Program-made: the position numbers and the translations under genes
Part shown: positions 43,936 through 53,733 of the stretch, in pieces
How the letters are laid out: each line of letters opens with the position of its first letter
Numbering within the stretch: position 1 is the stretch's first letter
Notes under the pieces: generated by a model
What the model was told of the DNA's origin: nothing
What the model saw: only the letters and a program-made list of their open reading frames with translations
Database searches by the model: none
Source of the DNA: an uncultured Pseudomonadales bacterium
GTDB lineage: Bacteria > Pseudomonadota > Gammaproteobacteria > Pseudomonadales > Azotimanducaceae
DNA: 64,000 bases
NCBI GenBank assembly: GCA_938017975.1
Contig: CALIKQ010000024.1
Location: 1-64,000, forward strand
Direction of reading: 5' to 3'

Positions 43936-45045
43936 ATGCTAGCTCTACCCCTTCGATCTCATTACTTGATTCTTCACTGCACGATTCAAAGCCTGAAAAA
44001 ACGCTGTCTGCGTGTGCTCTTGTTATCTGCTTGTTTTTATACAGGGGTGAGTCAGAGCGCGCATTCGATTCTGCCGCCGCCCTCATCAGTCCAATCGATC
44101 GCCTTTGGGAGTTGTCTTGAGGGGCAGAAACCTCTGTCAATCCTACGCACGATTACGGCTGCAAAACCGGACCTTTTTGTTTTTGCAGGTGATAATGTTT
44201 ATGCGCAGAGCGAAGCCGATGACCCTGAACTAAAGTCTCTTCGGTTAGCCTACCAAGAACTTTCAGAGGCAGCTGAATTCCAGGCGCTGAGCAAGCACAT
44301 ACCAATTGTTGCAACCTGGGATGATCATGATTTCGGGCTGAATGACGCAGGAAGGGACTTTCAGCACCGAAAGGCCTCTGAGCAACTGTTCGAGAACTTT
44401 TGGGGAGTCCCAGATACAGATCCCAGCCGCGCGCGACCAGGCGTTTACAGAGCTCTTCGTATTGGCCAAGCGCCGCAGGCTGTGCAGATCATTCTTCTCG
44501 ACACTCGGTTCTTTCGAACAGCGCTGAAAAAGCCCTGGATCCCGGTACTATCCGGTCGTTATGTTCCATCTGATGATCCTTCCCAATCCATGTTGGGTGA
44601 GGCGCAATGGCTTTGGTTGCAATCGGTTCTCAAAGAACCTGCAGATCTGCGCATTTTAGTCAGTTCGGTACAAGTGCTTGCCGATGGTCATCAATGGGAA
44701 TCCTGGCGCATGCTACCCAAGGAACGATCGAAGTTGTTGGATCTGCTAGCGCAAACAAACGGGCCCACCGTAATGATATCGGGCGATCGTCACTTAGCAG
44801 CCTTCTACCGATCAAAAAATCCAGGCCGAGCTGATCTTTGGGAGATCACCAGCTCTTCGTTAAACTTACCCTTGTCAGAAATCGCCAGTCGAATCACACC
44901 GGAGACTGGCAGCTTTTTAGAGGGCGAGGCGACTTACACCGCGAATTTCGGCTGGATTGGAATCGATTGGTCTGAGCGGTCACTTAACCTTGAGCTTCGC
45001 AACCCCGGCAATATCAAGATCGACGGCGTTAAAATTGACTTCTAA
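43936..45045 (+). CDS. PhoD-like metallophosphatase, exported
   Basis: A 369-residue calcineurin-like phosphatase of the PhoD type. After a signal-like segment (KKRCLRVLLLSACFYTG) come metal-binding motifs FGSC, VFAGDNVY, ATWDDHDFG and ISGDRHLAAF. PhoD proteins cleave phosphodiesters and phosphomonoesters outside the cytoplasm. The first 20 residues before the basic stretch look too long for a signal peptide, so translation may start later, but no better ATG, GTG or TTG is obvious. Its end overlaps the next gene by about 11 bases. Confidence 0.85.
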   Translation: MLALPLRSHYLILHCTIQSLKKRCLRVLLLSACFYTGVSQSAHSILPPPSSVQSIAFGSCLEGQKPLSILRTITAAKPDLFVFAGDNVYAQSEADDPELKSLRLAYQELSEAAEFQALSKHIPIVATWDDHDFGLNDAGRDFQHRKASEQLFENFWGVPDTDPSRARPGVYRALRIGQAPQAVQIILLDTRFFRTALKKPWIPVLSGRYVPSDDPSQSMLGEAQWLWLQSVLKEPADLRILVSSVQVLADGHQWESWRMLPKERSKLLDLLAQTNGPTVMISGDRHLAAFYRSKNPGRADLWEITSSSLNLPLSEIASRITPETGSFLEGEATYTANFGWIGIDWSERSLNLELRNPGNIKIDGVKIDF

Positions 45046-46075
45046 GTCAATAAACTCAAATTTCGGCTCGAGCAGCCGCTGGCTATCTGGTCTTCTGGGC
45101 CGGGAAGTGCATGTCGACCGAATCGAACCTCTGCTACAGGGACACATCGCTGACGTGTGCCGCCTTCATATCAGCGTATCAAGTGCTCCAGTCACCACCG
45201 TAACACTTCCCAACACACTCATTCTTAAGAGACCCGCGGATCCAACCCTGAACCCCCTGGGGCAAGCCTTTGATAGCTTTGAACGAGAGGTTCATTTTTA
45301 CAAAGCCATCGCGCCTAAAATCAGTCTCAGAGTTCCCCAATGCTGGGCGATTGATCACGGGGACAGAGGCTTGCCCGCTTTACTGCTCGAGGACTTAGGC
45401 GTCGCACCTTCTCAGATGCATCACCCAACCTCGTTTGAGCAAGCCCTTGAACGTTTGGCAGAACTGCATGCAGTCAACACCGAGCTGCTCACAATTGATC
45501 ACACTATTTTTAGCAATATCAATATTTTAAAAGATATTTGCAATTTAGATTCTCCTTCTCGCTCGCTCTATAACAGCATGCATCAGAGCAGATTCAAAAC
45601 GGCTGTTATCAATGCGCTACACACAAGCGAGTCGCTACCAAATGACGGCTCTGATTGCTTTCTCCACTGCGATTTTCGTTGGGACAATCTGTTGCCCGCT
45701 CAGGGTGGAACCATCATTGATTGGGGCGATTACTGCACTGGACCAAGGGCTTATGACTTAGCCTACTTTCTTGTGACCAGTCTGGCATCACTACCGGACT
45801 CTCAACAACCTGCAACACTCGATCAGTGGCTCCTTACCGCACTCAGTCATTACCAGACGGCTTCAAGGCGTATGGACCAATATAAAGCTAACGCAGAGGA
45901 ACTATCGACCACTGAACTCATCGCATCAATGACGTGCTGGCTGCCACTAGCAGCATGGACTCCTTTAACGCTCTTGGCCAGTGAAGCATTACCTGATTCT
46001 GGAAAGGCCTACTGGCGCGCAGTCTTGCATCAAAGCCAGCGCCTCTTTAGTGCACTGGAACATCTCGACGCATGA
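45035..46075 (+). CDS. APH-type phosphotransferase family protein
   Basis: A 346-residue kinase-like protein: ILKRPADP (ATP lysine), ALLLEDLG hinge, FLHCDFRWDNLLP catalytic loop, IIDWGDYCTGPRAYDLAYF metal motif. It belongs to the same superfamily as 4884-5963 but is clearly divergent. The TTG at 45035 gives the usual family N terminus and an 11-base overlap with the upstream phosphatase; the open frame extends to an ATG at 44957 inside that gene, which I think is not used. The order phosphatase then kinase suggests they act on related substrates, which is inference. Confidence 0.75.
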   Translation: MTSKSINSNFGSSSRWLSGLLGREVHVDRIEPLLQGHIADVCRLHISVSSAPVTTVTLPNTLILKRPADPTLNPLGQAFDSFEREVHFYKAIAPKISLRVPQCWAIDHGDRGLPALLLEDLGVAPSQMHHPTSFEQALERLAELHAVNTELLTIDHTIFSNINILKDICNLDSPSRSLYNSMHQSRFKTAVINALHTSESLPNDGSDCFLHCDFRWDNLLPAQGGTIIDWGDYCTGPRAYDLAYFLVTSLASLPDSQQPATLDQWLLTALSHYQTASRRMDQYKANAEELSTTELIASMTCWLPLAAWTPLTLLASEALPDSGKAYWRAVLHQSQRLFSALEHLDA

Positions 46076-46184
46076 AGGACCCTGAGGCTCAAGGCCCGAC
46101 TTAAAGCTTTGGATTTAATCAAGTAACAGCAGGGTTTGATAACACATCCACCAAAAAAACATCCGCCAAAACGACAGTGCCGAT

Positions 46185-46937
46185 TTAAACGGTTCCCGAC
46201 TGCTTTAAATGCCGTTCAACAACATCGTAAGCATTTTGAATTTCCTTGAACCGGGCCTCTGCCGCTTCTAACAACTCTGGAGGCAAGCCGTCAGCCTGAA
46301 CACGGTCGGGATGATGCTTCATCGCGAGACGGCGATAAGCGCGTTTAACCTCAGAGAGAGAAGCATCCGGCGCACAACCTAACGTCTTAAAATGCACCTC
46401 AAGTGGCACATCTCCTACCCCACCATGCTTGAGTTTGAGGCGCGCGTAGTCACTTTGGCATCCAAACAAATTGGCTGCTTGGCTCAGCAACCTGTCTTCT
46501 TCAGGATGAAGTTCACCGTCTGCGAAAGCTAACAAAGTCAAAAGTTCAAGCAGCATGACCAACATTTGAGGTTGCCGACGGAAAGCGCCATGAAACTGCG
46601 TGGCGTAGTCCATAAATTCGGCAGGCGCATCCTTCGCTTGATTGAAGATATCGACGGCGAGTGCTCGGGCTTTTGCGTCCAATCGCAAATTATCCCGCAT
46701 CACCTGTTCCACCAGAGCAATTTCAGACTCTGAAACGCGCCCATCGGCTTTCGACAATTGACCGAGCATCGCAAAGGTTGCAGTAAAAAAAACGCTTTGC
46801 TTTTGCTCGATCTGTCCCAGCGCGGAGCCCCCAGCTTGCCCCATCCGATTGGCCAGAACGACCCCCAAAACCGCTCCAATTGGACCACCCAGCATGAACC
46901 CAACACCGCCCCCTAGCAGCGTTCCCATCCAGCTCAT
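46185..46937 (-). CDS. djlA: DnaJ-like membrane-anchored co-chaperone DjlA
   Basis: A 250-residue protein: an N-terminal Gly-rich membrane segment (GTLLGGGVGFMLGGPIGAVL), a TerB-like helical domain (LGQLSKADGRVSESEI, LLAFADGELHPEE) and a C-terminal J domain with the HPD motif (KHHPDRV) that stimulates DnaK. I chose the ATG at 46937 (MSWMGTLL) because it matches DjlA family starts; an upstream start at 46985 would overlap the phosphomannomutase gene by 17 bases. It is cotranscribed with that gene. Confidence 0.9.
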   Translation of the reverse strand: MSWMGTLLGGGVGFMLGGPIGAVLGVVLANRMGQAGGSALGQIEQKQSVFFTATFAMLGQLSKADGRVSESEIALVEQVMRDNLRLDAKARALAVDIFNQAKDAPAEFMDYATQFHGAFRRQPQMLVMLLELLTLLAFADGELHPEEDRLLSQAANLFGCQSDYARLKLKHGGVGDVPLEVHFKTLGCAPDASLSEVKRAYRRLAMKHHPDRVQADGLPPELLEAAEARFKEIQNAYDVVERHLKQSGTV

Positions 46938-46968
46938 TGTTGAACGCCTTTGTATGAGCGCATAGAGA

Positions 46969-48327
46969 TCATATGGCTTCCCCACCGATAAGTGCTAAAA
47001 GCTGCGAGGTCTTTTCCTTCATGAGGTCTGGCAATCCTCGACTTTCAACATTCAACCGAATCACCGGTTCGGTGTTGGACATTCGCAAATTAAAACGCCA
47101 ATCCGAAAAATCAAGACTCAATCCATCAGTTCTATCCATAACAGCCTCTCCGGTCTTGAACTGATTCTCGATCAATTGAATCAAACCCTCAGGATCTTCA
47201 ACACGCCGATTAATCTCACCACTGGCTGGAAATGCGTTCATGCGCGCATCGACCAAATCTGCAAGAGTCTGACTTTGTTCACTCATGAGTCGCGCGATCA
47301 AAAGCCATGGCACCATGCCGCTATCACAATAAGCAAAGTCTCGAAAATAATGATGCGCACTCATTTCGCCGCCATAAACCGCATCTTGGGAACGCATGGT
47401 TTCTTTCATGAACGCATGTCCTGTCTTGCTCATCACCGCCCGAGCACCCTTTCCTTGGGCAATATCGACGGTGTTCCAGGTCAAACGAGGGTCGTGAACA
47501 ATCGTGCAGTCGGGGTCAGTTTCAATGAAAGCTTGCGCCAATAGCCCGACCATGTAGTAGCCCTCAATAAATCGTCCTGTGTGATCAAAGAAAAAACAAC
47601 GATCGAAATCCCCATCCCAAGCAACTCCAAGGTCAGCACCTGTCGAAATGATTGCATCCACCGTGGGCGCTCTGTTTTCAATCAGCATCGGATTCGGCAC
47701 CCCATTCGGGAAATTGCCATTCGCATCGAAGTGCACTTTTATAAATTCAAAAGGGAGATGAGATTCCAACTGGTCGATCACGGCACCGGCCCCGCCGTTC
47801 CCTGGATTGACCACAATCTTTAGCGGTTTCAAGGACCCGATGGGATCAACATAACGCAACAATCGATCCCGGTAAGCTTGGCGGTGATCGAGAGATTGGC
47901 GGGAGCCAGTTCCCGACGATTGAATGAAATTTTGCGATCGAATTAGATCTCTGATGGCGAATAAACCCGTATCACCACTGATCGGTTTAGATTCGGCTTT
48001 GACCAACTTCATCCCGTTGTAATCTTTAGGATTGTGGCTAGCCGTTACCATGATGCCGCCATCCATCTCAAAATGGTCTGTCGCAAAGTAGATTTCTTCG
48101 GTACCGCATTCCCCAATGTGATGGACATTGACGCCGGACGAACGCAGTCCTTCGATCAGGGCTTCAGTGAGCGCATGGCTCGTCAGCCGAATATCATGAC
48201 CGACAACAACGTTGGTGGGCTTTAGCCAAGTTGCATAAGCTTTCCCTAGATCCCGCGCCAGATCCGGATTGAGCTGATCAGGGATTCGACCACGGATGTC
48301 ATAGGCTTTAAAACAAGAGAGGTCCAT
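46969..48327 (-). CDS. manB: Phosphomannomutase (alpha-D-phosphohexomutase family)
   Basis: A 452-residue CpsG/ManB-type enzyme interconverting mannose-6-P and mannose-1-P for GDP-sugar and exopolysaccharide synthesis; glucose activity as in AlgC is possible. Landmarks: FKAYDIRGRIP, phosphoserine loop TASHNPKDYNG (Ser97), metal loop GDFDRCFFFD, sugar loop GGEMSAHHYF, and phosphate-binding RMSNTEPVIRLNVE. Its ATG is only three bases from the divergent DUF3080 start, so its promoter must lie within that gene. Confidence 0.93.
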   Translation of the reverse strand: MDLSCFKAYDIRGRIPDQLNPDLARDLGKAYATWLKPTNVVVGHDIRLTSHALTEALIEGLRSSGVNVHHIGECGTEEIYFATDHFEMDGGIMVTASHNPKDYNGMKLVKAESKPISGDTGLFAIRDLIRSQNFIQSSGTGSRQSLDHRQAYRDRLLRYVDPIGSLKPLKIVVNPGNGGAGAVIDQLESHLPFEFIKVHFDANGNFPNGVPNPMLIENRAPTVDAIISTGADLGVAWDGDFDRCFFFDHTGRFIEGYYMVGLLAQAFIETDPDCTIVHDPRLTWNTVDIAQGKGARAVMSKTGHAFMKETMRSQDAVYGGEMSAHHYFRDFAYCDSGMVPWLLIARLMSEQSQTLADLVDARMNAFPASGEINRRVEDPEGLIQLIENQFKTGEAVMDRTDGLSLDFSDWRFNLRMSNTEPVIRLNVESRGLPDLMKEKTSQLLALIGGEAI

Positions 48328-48330
48328 AAA

Positions 48331-49422
48331 ATGCGCCAGATTCTTCCAGAGCCCGCTAGTTTACACCAAAGGGCTGTCGCGAACTGCTCGGCACACGCTG
48401 GTTTACTGCGATTTGGGTTACTTTTTTACGCCCTACTGACACTCACCGGCTGTGATTCCACGGCCTGGGAGAATGGGTTAAGCCGCTATCTTGGGGGCGC
48501 GGCGCGAATCCTGGAACAAAGTTTACCCAAGCCTCTGGCGCCAAAGCCCATAAGTGTTCCTCCTACTCAGTCTAAAATTAGGCTCGGCCAGCAAGCTGAG
48601 CACAGGCTTGATTTACTGGAATACCTTAAAACTACACCCTGCGCGCTCCATCAGCTCATCAGCGAACGCAATTCTAGCCTCGGCCAATTCGCCGCTGATT
48701 CGACACGCCTCATCTATGATGTTGATTTTCTCCAGCAGGTAGACGCTTGTATCAAAGCGCTTAGTCAGGAGAACCCCGAGCTTGCTGACCGGCTCACCAA
48801 AGCTGCAGCAGATAAGCGAGAAGGTCTGCCGGCACTGCTGCGCACAACGATTCTTCGCGGCACCGAATATCGGCTATTTTGGAAGTCGCCGCAGACACTG
48901 GGCGACTATCCAGCCAAAGTGCAAAGTGATCTTGAAGTCGACATCAAAGGCCTAGTGGCCGACATCGGGCCAATCAGCAACGGAACTTATAAGGGTTCAG
49001 CCAGCGACCTAGATACAAAACTAAGTGGATTCAAGAAGGGCGAAGGCGGTCTCATGCTGACTGCCTGGGAGGATGTTTTCGTGTCCTTAACGGTTGTGAA
49101 CAAGATGATCATTGCCTTTCAGAAAAAAAGGCCCCTGTGTTACCTCGAGCGAACAAATCCTCGAGCCGAACAGTTCAGAGCCCTGGTTCGAACTATTTTC
49201 ATTGGGCGCATTCAACCACAAATCAGTGCCTTAAATCGAAGAACCTACGCCCTGATGCCCCTCTTGCGTCAACTGGAAGACGATCTTGGCGCCAGTGCAG
49301 ATCCAGATTTTCGTAGTTTCATCGAAGCCAGAGACCAGCGCATTGCCGCGGGCAGGCAAGCGTTGCGTGATCATGTTGCACTGATCGGTGATCTATTTAA
49401 AAGCTGTGGGGGCCTATTGTAA
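48331..49422 (+). CDS. DUF3080 family lipoprotein
   Basis: A 363-residue predicted lipoprotein: signal segment LLRFGLLFYALL with lipobox LTGC (Cys41), then a soluble helical domain resembling the DUF3080 family of gammaproteobacteria (function unknown). The first 25 residues before the hydrophobic stretch are long for a lipoprotein, but no in-frame ATG, GTG or TTG exists between 48331 and the signal, so this start or a CTG must be used. Its ATG lies three bases from the start of the divergent phosphomannomutase gene. Confidence 0.78.
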   Translation: MRQILPEPASLHQRAVANCSAHAGLLRFGLLFYALLTLTGCDSTAWENGLSRYLGGAARILEQSLPKPLAPKPISVPPTQSKIRLGQQAEHRLDLLEYLKTTPCALHQLISERNSSLGQFAADSTRLIYDVDFLQQVDACIKALSQENPELADRLTKAAADKREGLPALLRTTILRGTEYRLFWKSPQTLGDYPAKVQSDLEVDIKGLVADIGPISNGTYKGSASDLDTKLSGFKKGEGGLMLTAWEDVFVSLTVVNKMIIAFQKKRPLCYLERTNPRAEQFRALVRTIFIGRIQPQISALNRRTYALMPLLRQLEDDLGASADPDFRSFIEARDQRIAAGRQALRDHVALIGDLFKSCGGLL

Positions 49423-49431
49423 CTGCAGTGA

Positions 49432-51144
49432 TTAATAGCCTAGGGCCGCCCCTCCCTCACGAGGATCAGCAAATCCTGTGAAAACGCCGCTGTGAATCGA
49501 TATGCTATTAGCGTCACCCATCGGGGGTCTCTGTTCTAACTCATGGCCCATTGCACGCAACGCCTCCAGCGCCGATGGAGAGATCGCGTTGGGGCCGAAA
49601 TAAATCACATCGGGTCGCCATTGATGATGAATCCTCGGCCGTCGCACTGCAGCCTCGAGATCCAATCCGTGATCAATCATATTCACGATGACTTGCAGCA
49701 CCGTTGTGATAATGGTGGAGCCTCCAGGCGAGCCGGTAATTAAATAGGGCTGGCCAGACTTCATGACAATTGTCGGCGACATAGAACTGAGCATTCGCTT
49801 GCGAGGCTCGATGGCATTCGCCGCATTACCCAGCAGCCCATATTGATTCGCGCTCTTAGCACTTGCAGCGAAATCATCCATTTCATTATTCAGTAAAATT
49901 CCCGTTCCAGGAACCACCCATTGACTTCCAAAGCTACTGTTCAACGTTGTTGTCAAAGAGACCATCATTCCGTCAGAGTCAATGACAGAAAAGTGCGTGG
50001 TTTGCTCACTTTCAGGGAAGACTAAGCCATGACCCACGTCGTCACTCGAGCTAGCCCGCTCTGGATTAAAACTTTTCATTCGGGCCGCTGCATAATCTGT
50101 ATCAGTCAACGCTTGTTGGGGCACCGGCCAAAAGTCAGGATCACCGAGATGCTCAGCTCGATCTGCATAGGCACGGCGTTCAACTTCGGTCATCAAGTGA
50201 ATCAACTCAGCATTACCAAGGGGCAAGCTCGCGACATCAAACGCTTCGAGCATATTGAGCATCTGAACGAGCAAGATACCACCGGAGGAAGGCGGCCCCA
50301 TACTGTAGACATCAAAACCCCGGTAGCGCCCATGGACAGGCTCGCGCCACACCGACACATAACCGTCGAGGTCACCCTGGGCGATGAGGCCTCCGCCGCG
50401 CTTCATCTCTGCGACAATCGCATCGGCAACCCAGCCAGTATAAAAGCCAGCGGCGCCCTCCTTTGAGATTGTTCTTAAGGTCCTAGCAAGATCAGGCTGA
50501 CGCCAAAGATCACCCCCCTTCAGCGGACCACTCGGCGTACTAAATTTGGCGACGGTTGCAGGCCGATCAGGCACTCCCGCAACCAAATCCCGTAAACGAG
50601 ACGCCAATACATCGGATAACCTAAAACCCGACTCAGCAAGCTCAATGGCTGGCGCGAGCACTGCCTCTCGGGGCAACCGACCGAAACGCTCATGTAAACG
50701 CAGCAAACCATCGACTGATCCTGGGGTACCTGAGGCTAAATGACTGTAAAGCGCTTTGTCAGGATCATATTGCCCGGAATCGTCTAAGAACTGATCTGGC
50801 CGAGATGCCAGCGGCGCTTGCTCCCGATGATCAAGGGTCATCACCTCTCCCGTAGGAAGACGAATGACCGCAAATCCACCCCCGCCCAAGTTGCCCGCTT
50901 CCGGATAAGTCACGCTGAGCGCAAAGCCAACGGCAACCGCACTGTCCACCGCGTTACCACCCGCCATGAGAATATCCAAACCGACCCGACTGGCCTCAGA
51001 GGAAGCCGATACCACCATCCCTTTCGAACCGACGGATCCACTCGCAGAGACGACAGATGCCGATACCAGGCCAATCAGCAAAACCCCAATCACGCAGCCA
51101 TAGCGGAGCTTGGCGCCGTGCAAAACCAAGATATCAAGCCTCAT
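49432..51144 (-). CDS. ggt: Gamma-glutamyltransferase (periplasmic)
   Basis: A 570-residue Ggt, which splits or transfers the gamma-glutamyl group of glutathione and related compounds. N-terminal signal (GCVIGVLLIGLVSASVVSA), AGGNAVDSAVAVGFALSVTYP, LDHREQAP (gamma-glutamyl Arg), then the autoprocessing site with catalytic Thr in QTTHFSVID, and GSPGGSTI. The precursor is cleaved before that Thr to give two subunits. The ATG overlaps the stop of the acyl-CoA ligase gene by four bases, an unexpected partner. Confidence 0.94.
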   Translation of the reverse strand: MRLDILVLHGAKLRYGCVIGVLLIGLVSASVVSASGSVGSKGMVVSASSEASRVGLDILMAGGNAVDSAVAVGFALSVTYPEAGNLGGGGFAVIRLPTGEVMTLDHREQAPLASRPDQFLDDSGQYDPDKALYSHLASGTPGSVDGLLRLHERFGRLPREAVLAPAIELAESGFRLSDVLASRLRDLVAGVPDRPATVAKFSTPSGPLKGGDLWRQPDLARTLRTISKEGAAGFYTGWVADAIVAEMKRGGGLIAQGDLDGYVSVWREPVHGRYRGFDVYSMGPPSSGGILLVQMLNMLEAFDVASLPLGNAELIHLMTEVERRAYADRAEHLGDPDFWPVPQQALTDTDYAAARMKSFNPERASSSDDVGHGLVFPESEQTTHFSVIDSDGMMVSLTTTLNSSFGSQWVVPGTGILLNNEMDDFAASAKSANQYGLLGNAANAIEPRKRMLSSMSPTIVMKSGQPYLITGSPGGSTIITTVLQVIVNMIDHGLDLEAAVRRPRIHHQWRPDVIYFGPNAISPSALEALRAMGHELEQRPPMGDANSISIHSGVFTGFADPREGGAALGY

Positions 51145-52742
51145 ATCTGCTTACTACGACCTGCCCAATAGGGTTCCCGAACCAGTCGCCGCTGAATTTT
51201 GCCGGATGGCAGCCGAGGTAGATCATCGACGAAATCAATACTTTTAGGCGATTTAAATCCCGGCAGGTGATCTCGACAAAAAGCAATCAAGTCCTCAGCA
51301 AGGGCTGGGGTCGGATCAATTCCCGCCTTCAGTTGAATCACCGATTTTACCGATTCACCCCATTCCTCGTTGGGCACACCAACAGTACAGACATCGGATA
51401 CGGCAGGATGCTTTAACAACACATCATCCGTTTCTTGCGGATAAATATTAACACCACCGGCAATAATTGTTTCGGCGCTTCTGCCTGTCAAAAAGAGATA
51501 ATGGTCTTCATCGAAATATCCCATATCGCCTAATGTGAAGTACTCCCCTCGGTAGCTGTTTTCCGTTTTCTCAGAATCTTTATAGTAGACAAAGCGATTC
51601 GCTGGCGCCTTAAAATAGATCGTACCAATGCTCATCGCCGGCAGCTCAACGCCGTCATCATCCAATATTTTATTGTCCGCGCCGTCCGGAGATCGCCCTA
51701 CCGTGCCGGGCTTGCTCAACCATTCCTCAGGACCAACAAAAAAACCACCGCCACCTTCCGTGGCTGCATAGTACTCAAACAGCACTGGCCCTAGATAATC
51801 CATCATGTGCTGTTTGACGTGCACAGGACACGGTGCAGCGCCATGCAGGACATAACGCAAGCTACTCACATCATATTGACTACGCGACGTTTCTGGCAGA
51901 GCCAGTAAGCGGTGGAACATGGTGGCCACCATATGGGTGTGGGTAATTTTATACTCAGCCACCAGTCGCAACGTCTCCTCAGGGTCCCATTTATCCATCA
52001 ATACCGTACCCACGCCCTGATTGATCGGTGCAACGATATTAAACGCCAGAGGCGCTGCGTGATAAGCAGGCCCAGTGCACAAGGCCCGATCCGTCTCTGG
52101 GTTCCAAGCAGCGGCCAAGGCGGCGCGGGTGACTGTGTCTGCATTGGCATGATCCCCCGCAGTCAGAGCAGCGGGCGGTGTTCGAGGGCGATAAACGCCT
52201 TTTGGGCGCCCGGTCGTCCCTGAGGTGTAGAGCATCTGAGCGCCGATTTCTGGATCACTCAAGTTGTCAGCAGCTACACCTTCGAGCAGCGCATCATAAT
52301 CCTGAAACCCCGCGATCGGACCGCCAACCGCCAGTGCAATTTTTAAGGTTTCTTGATGCTCGGCAAGCGCGAGCTGTGCAGGTTCTGCGCAACGGATATC
52401 TGCAATAAAAGCCTTAGCCTCGCAGTTGCCAACAATGTAAGAGGCATTATCGCCCGTCAAATGCCAATTAATTGGTGTTACTCGAAATCCCGCGCGCTGA
52501 CACGCAAAAAACACCTCCAAAAACTCAGGACGATTCACCAGCAGCATTGCGACCCCATCATCAGGCTCTAGGCCCGCTGCTCTGAGCACTCGAGCAAGCT
52601 GGTTAACTCGCGCATTCAATTCATAAAAGGATCTTTCTCCCATATTCGAGGCGACGGCTAACCGATCCGGCGCGCGATTTGCATGGTACGCCAACGTCAT
52701 ACCCTTTTGGGCAGCGGCCTCCAAACTATTTAAATACTCCAT
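51141..52742 (-). CDS. Acyl-CoA synthetase (AMP-forming), paralogue of the 18.8-kb ligase
   Basis: A 533-residue ANL-family CoA ligase: P-loop YTSGTTGRPKGVY, YYAATEGGGG, FTLGDMGYFDEDHYLFLTGR, GGVNIYPQET and PSGKIQRRLV with the adenylation Lys. It shares the GVNIYPQET hinge with the ligase at 18838-20373, so both come from one subfamily that often activates steroid or fatty acids. The ATG at 52742 follows AAGGG; the frame extends upstream to 52802 without support. It forms a two-gene unit with ggt (ATGA overlap). Confidence 0.9.
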   Translation of the reverse strand: MEYLNSLEAAAQKGMTLAYHANRAPDRLAVASNMGERSFYELNARVNQLARVLRAAGLEPDDGVAMLLVNRPEFLEVFFACQRAGFRVTPINWHLTGDNASYIVGNCEAKAFIADIRCAEPAQLALAEHQETLKIALAVGGPIAGFQDYDALLEGVAADNLSDPEIGAQMLYTSGTTGRPKGVYRPRTPPAALTAGDHANADTVTRAALAAAWNPETDRALCTGPAYHAAPLAFNIVAPINQGVGTVLMDKWDPEETLRLVAEYKITHTHMVATMFHRLLALPETSRSQYDVSSLRYVLHGAAPCPVHVKQHMMDYLGPVLFEYYAATEGGGGFFVGPEEWLSKPGTVGRSPDGADNKILDDDGVELPAMSIGTIYFKAPANRFVYYKDSEKTENSYRGEYFTLGDMGYFDEDHYLFLTGRSAETIIAGGVNIYPQETDDVLLKHPAVSDVCTVGVPNEEWGESVKSVIQLKAGIDPTPALAEDLIAFCRDHLPGFKSPKSIDFVDDLPRLPSGKIQRRLVREPYWAGRSKQI

Positions 52743-52913
52743 GGACAACCCTTCATTCGATCTAGACGTTTGATAGCACACCCATGACCTGAAAAACAAC
52801 ATCGATCACGCAACAGCGAGCCCCAGACCCTACAGAGATCACCGATGGCATAAAAACAAGGCATCCCTCAAGGCAACCTCGCTTGAGCACCGAGGCCTGC
52901 TTCATAACAAGAT

Positions 52914-53600
52914 TCAAACATCGCTGAGTATCAGCCGGACAGGCCCTGCAGGCTTTTGGGCATCGAAGTTTTTCTCTCGGGCATTATTGATGGTTGGCTC
53001 GACATCTACCACTCGTAGTTTGCAAGGCAACTTCGGCGTCATTAACCCCTCTACTGACCGAATGTCGGATTCAGCGTCCATCCAAAGATCGATCTCATCA
53101 GGTCGTAACATTAACGGCAACCGATGATGATAGCTCTGGGTCGCTCGGTGCGCTTGGGTGGTCACAACGCTACAGCTGGTGATGGTTTTGCCATCACCTC
53201 GCCAACGATCCCAGATCCCAGCGAGCAGCAGCACCTCCGCATCATCAGGCTCAAAATACATCGGCTGACGCCGAGCACCCTCTTTCCGCCACTCGAAATA
53301 GCCACTGACCGGGATGATGCACCGCTGCTGCTTAAACGGGTCCCTGAAAGCAGGGCTGGTAGCAACTGTCTCAGAGCGTGCGTTAAACATACTGAATTTG
53401 TGTTGTGGACCCTTCGACCAACTGGGAACCAGCCACCAGCGCATCTTGGATGTCTGCGCACCGTCAGGTGTTTGGTGCAGCACCCAAAGATCATCCGTCG
53501 GTGCGATATTGAACGCCGATTCGATCTCGGGAATATCAGAAAGAAATTGAGATAGAAATGCCAAAATTGGCGCGTCGATGACATTGAGTCTCCCGCACAT
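52914..53600 (-). CDS. SRAP-domain protein (YedK/HMCES family)
   Basis: A 228-residue SRAP protein. These proteins crosslink covalently to abasic sites in single-stranded DNA through the Cys at position 2, protecting the lesion. The start MCGRLN at 53600 is decisive, since Cys2 must be N-terminal after Met removal; the frame extends upstream to 53636. Other signatures: NARSETVATSPAFRD, RCIIPVSGYFEWRKEG (active-site Glu) and SYHHRLPLML (His). No SOS box was recognised upstream. Confidence 0.93.
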   Translation of the reverse strand: MCGRLNVIDAPILAFLSQFLSDIPEIESAFNIAPTDDLWVLHQTPDGAQTSKMRWWLVPSWSKGPQHKFSMFNARSETVATSPAFRDPFKQQRCIIPVSGYFEWRKEGARRQPMYFEPDDAEVLLLAGIWDRWRGDGKTITSCSVVTTQAHRATQSYHHRLPLMLRPDEIDLWMDAESDIRSVEGLMTPKLPCKLRVVDVEPTINNAREKNFDAQKPAGPVRLILSDV

Positions 53601-53733
53601 ACCCACTCTCCTCTCTCTAAACGCCGGCCGAGCCACTGCCGATCAGCCCTCTATACACTCGAGATAATTTAGACTACCCTACTGCAGCTTCATAGATCAC
53701 AGTCAAATCAACACTGTTATTCGGAGCCAAAAC

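Noticed and set aside
53162-53584. 140-codon minus frame overlapping the SRAP gene
   Set aside because: Out-of-frame shadow; the SRAP frame has the complete catalytic signature.
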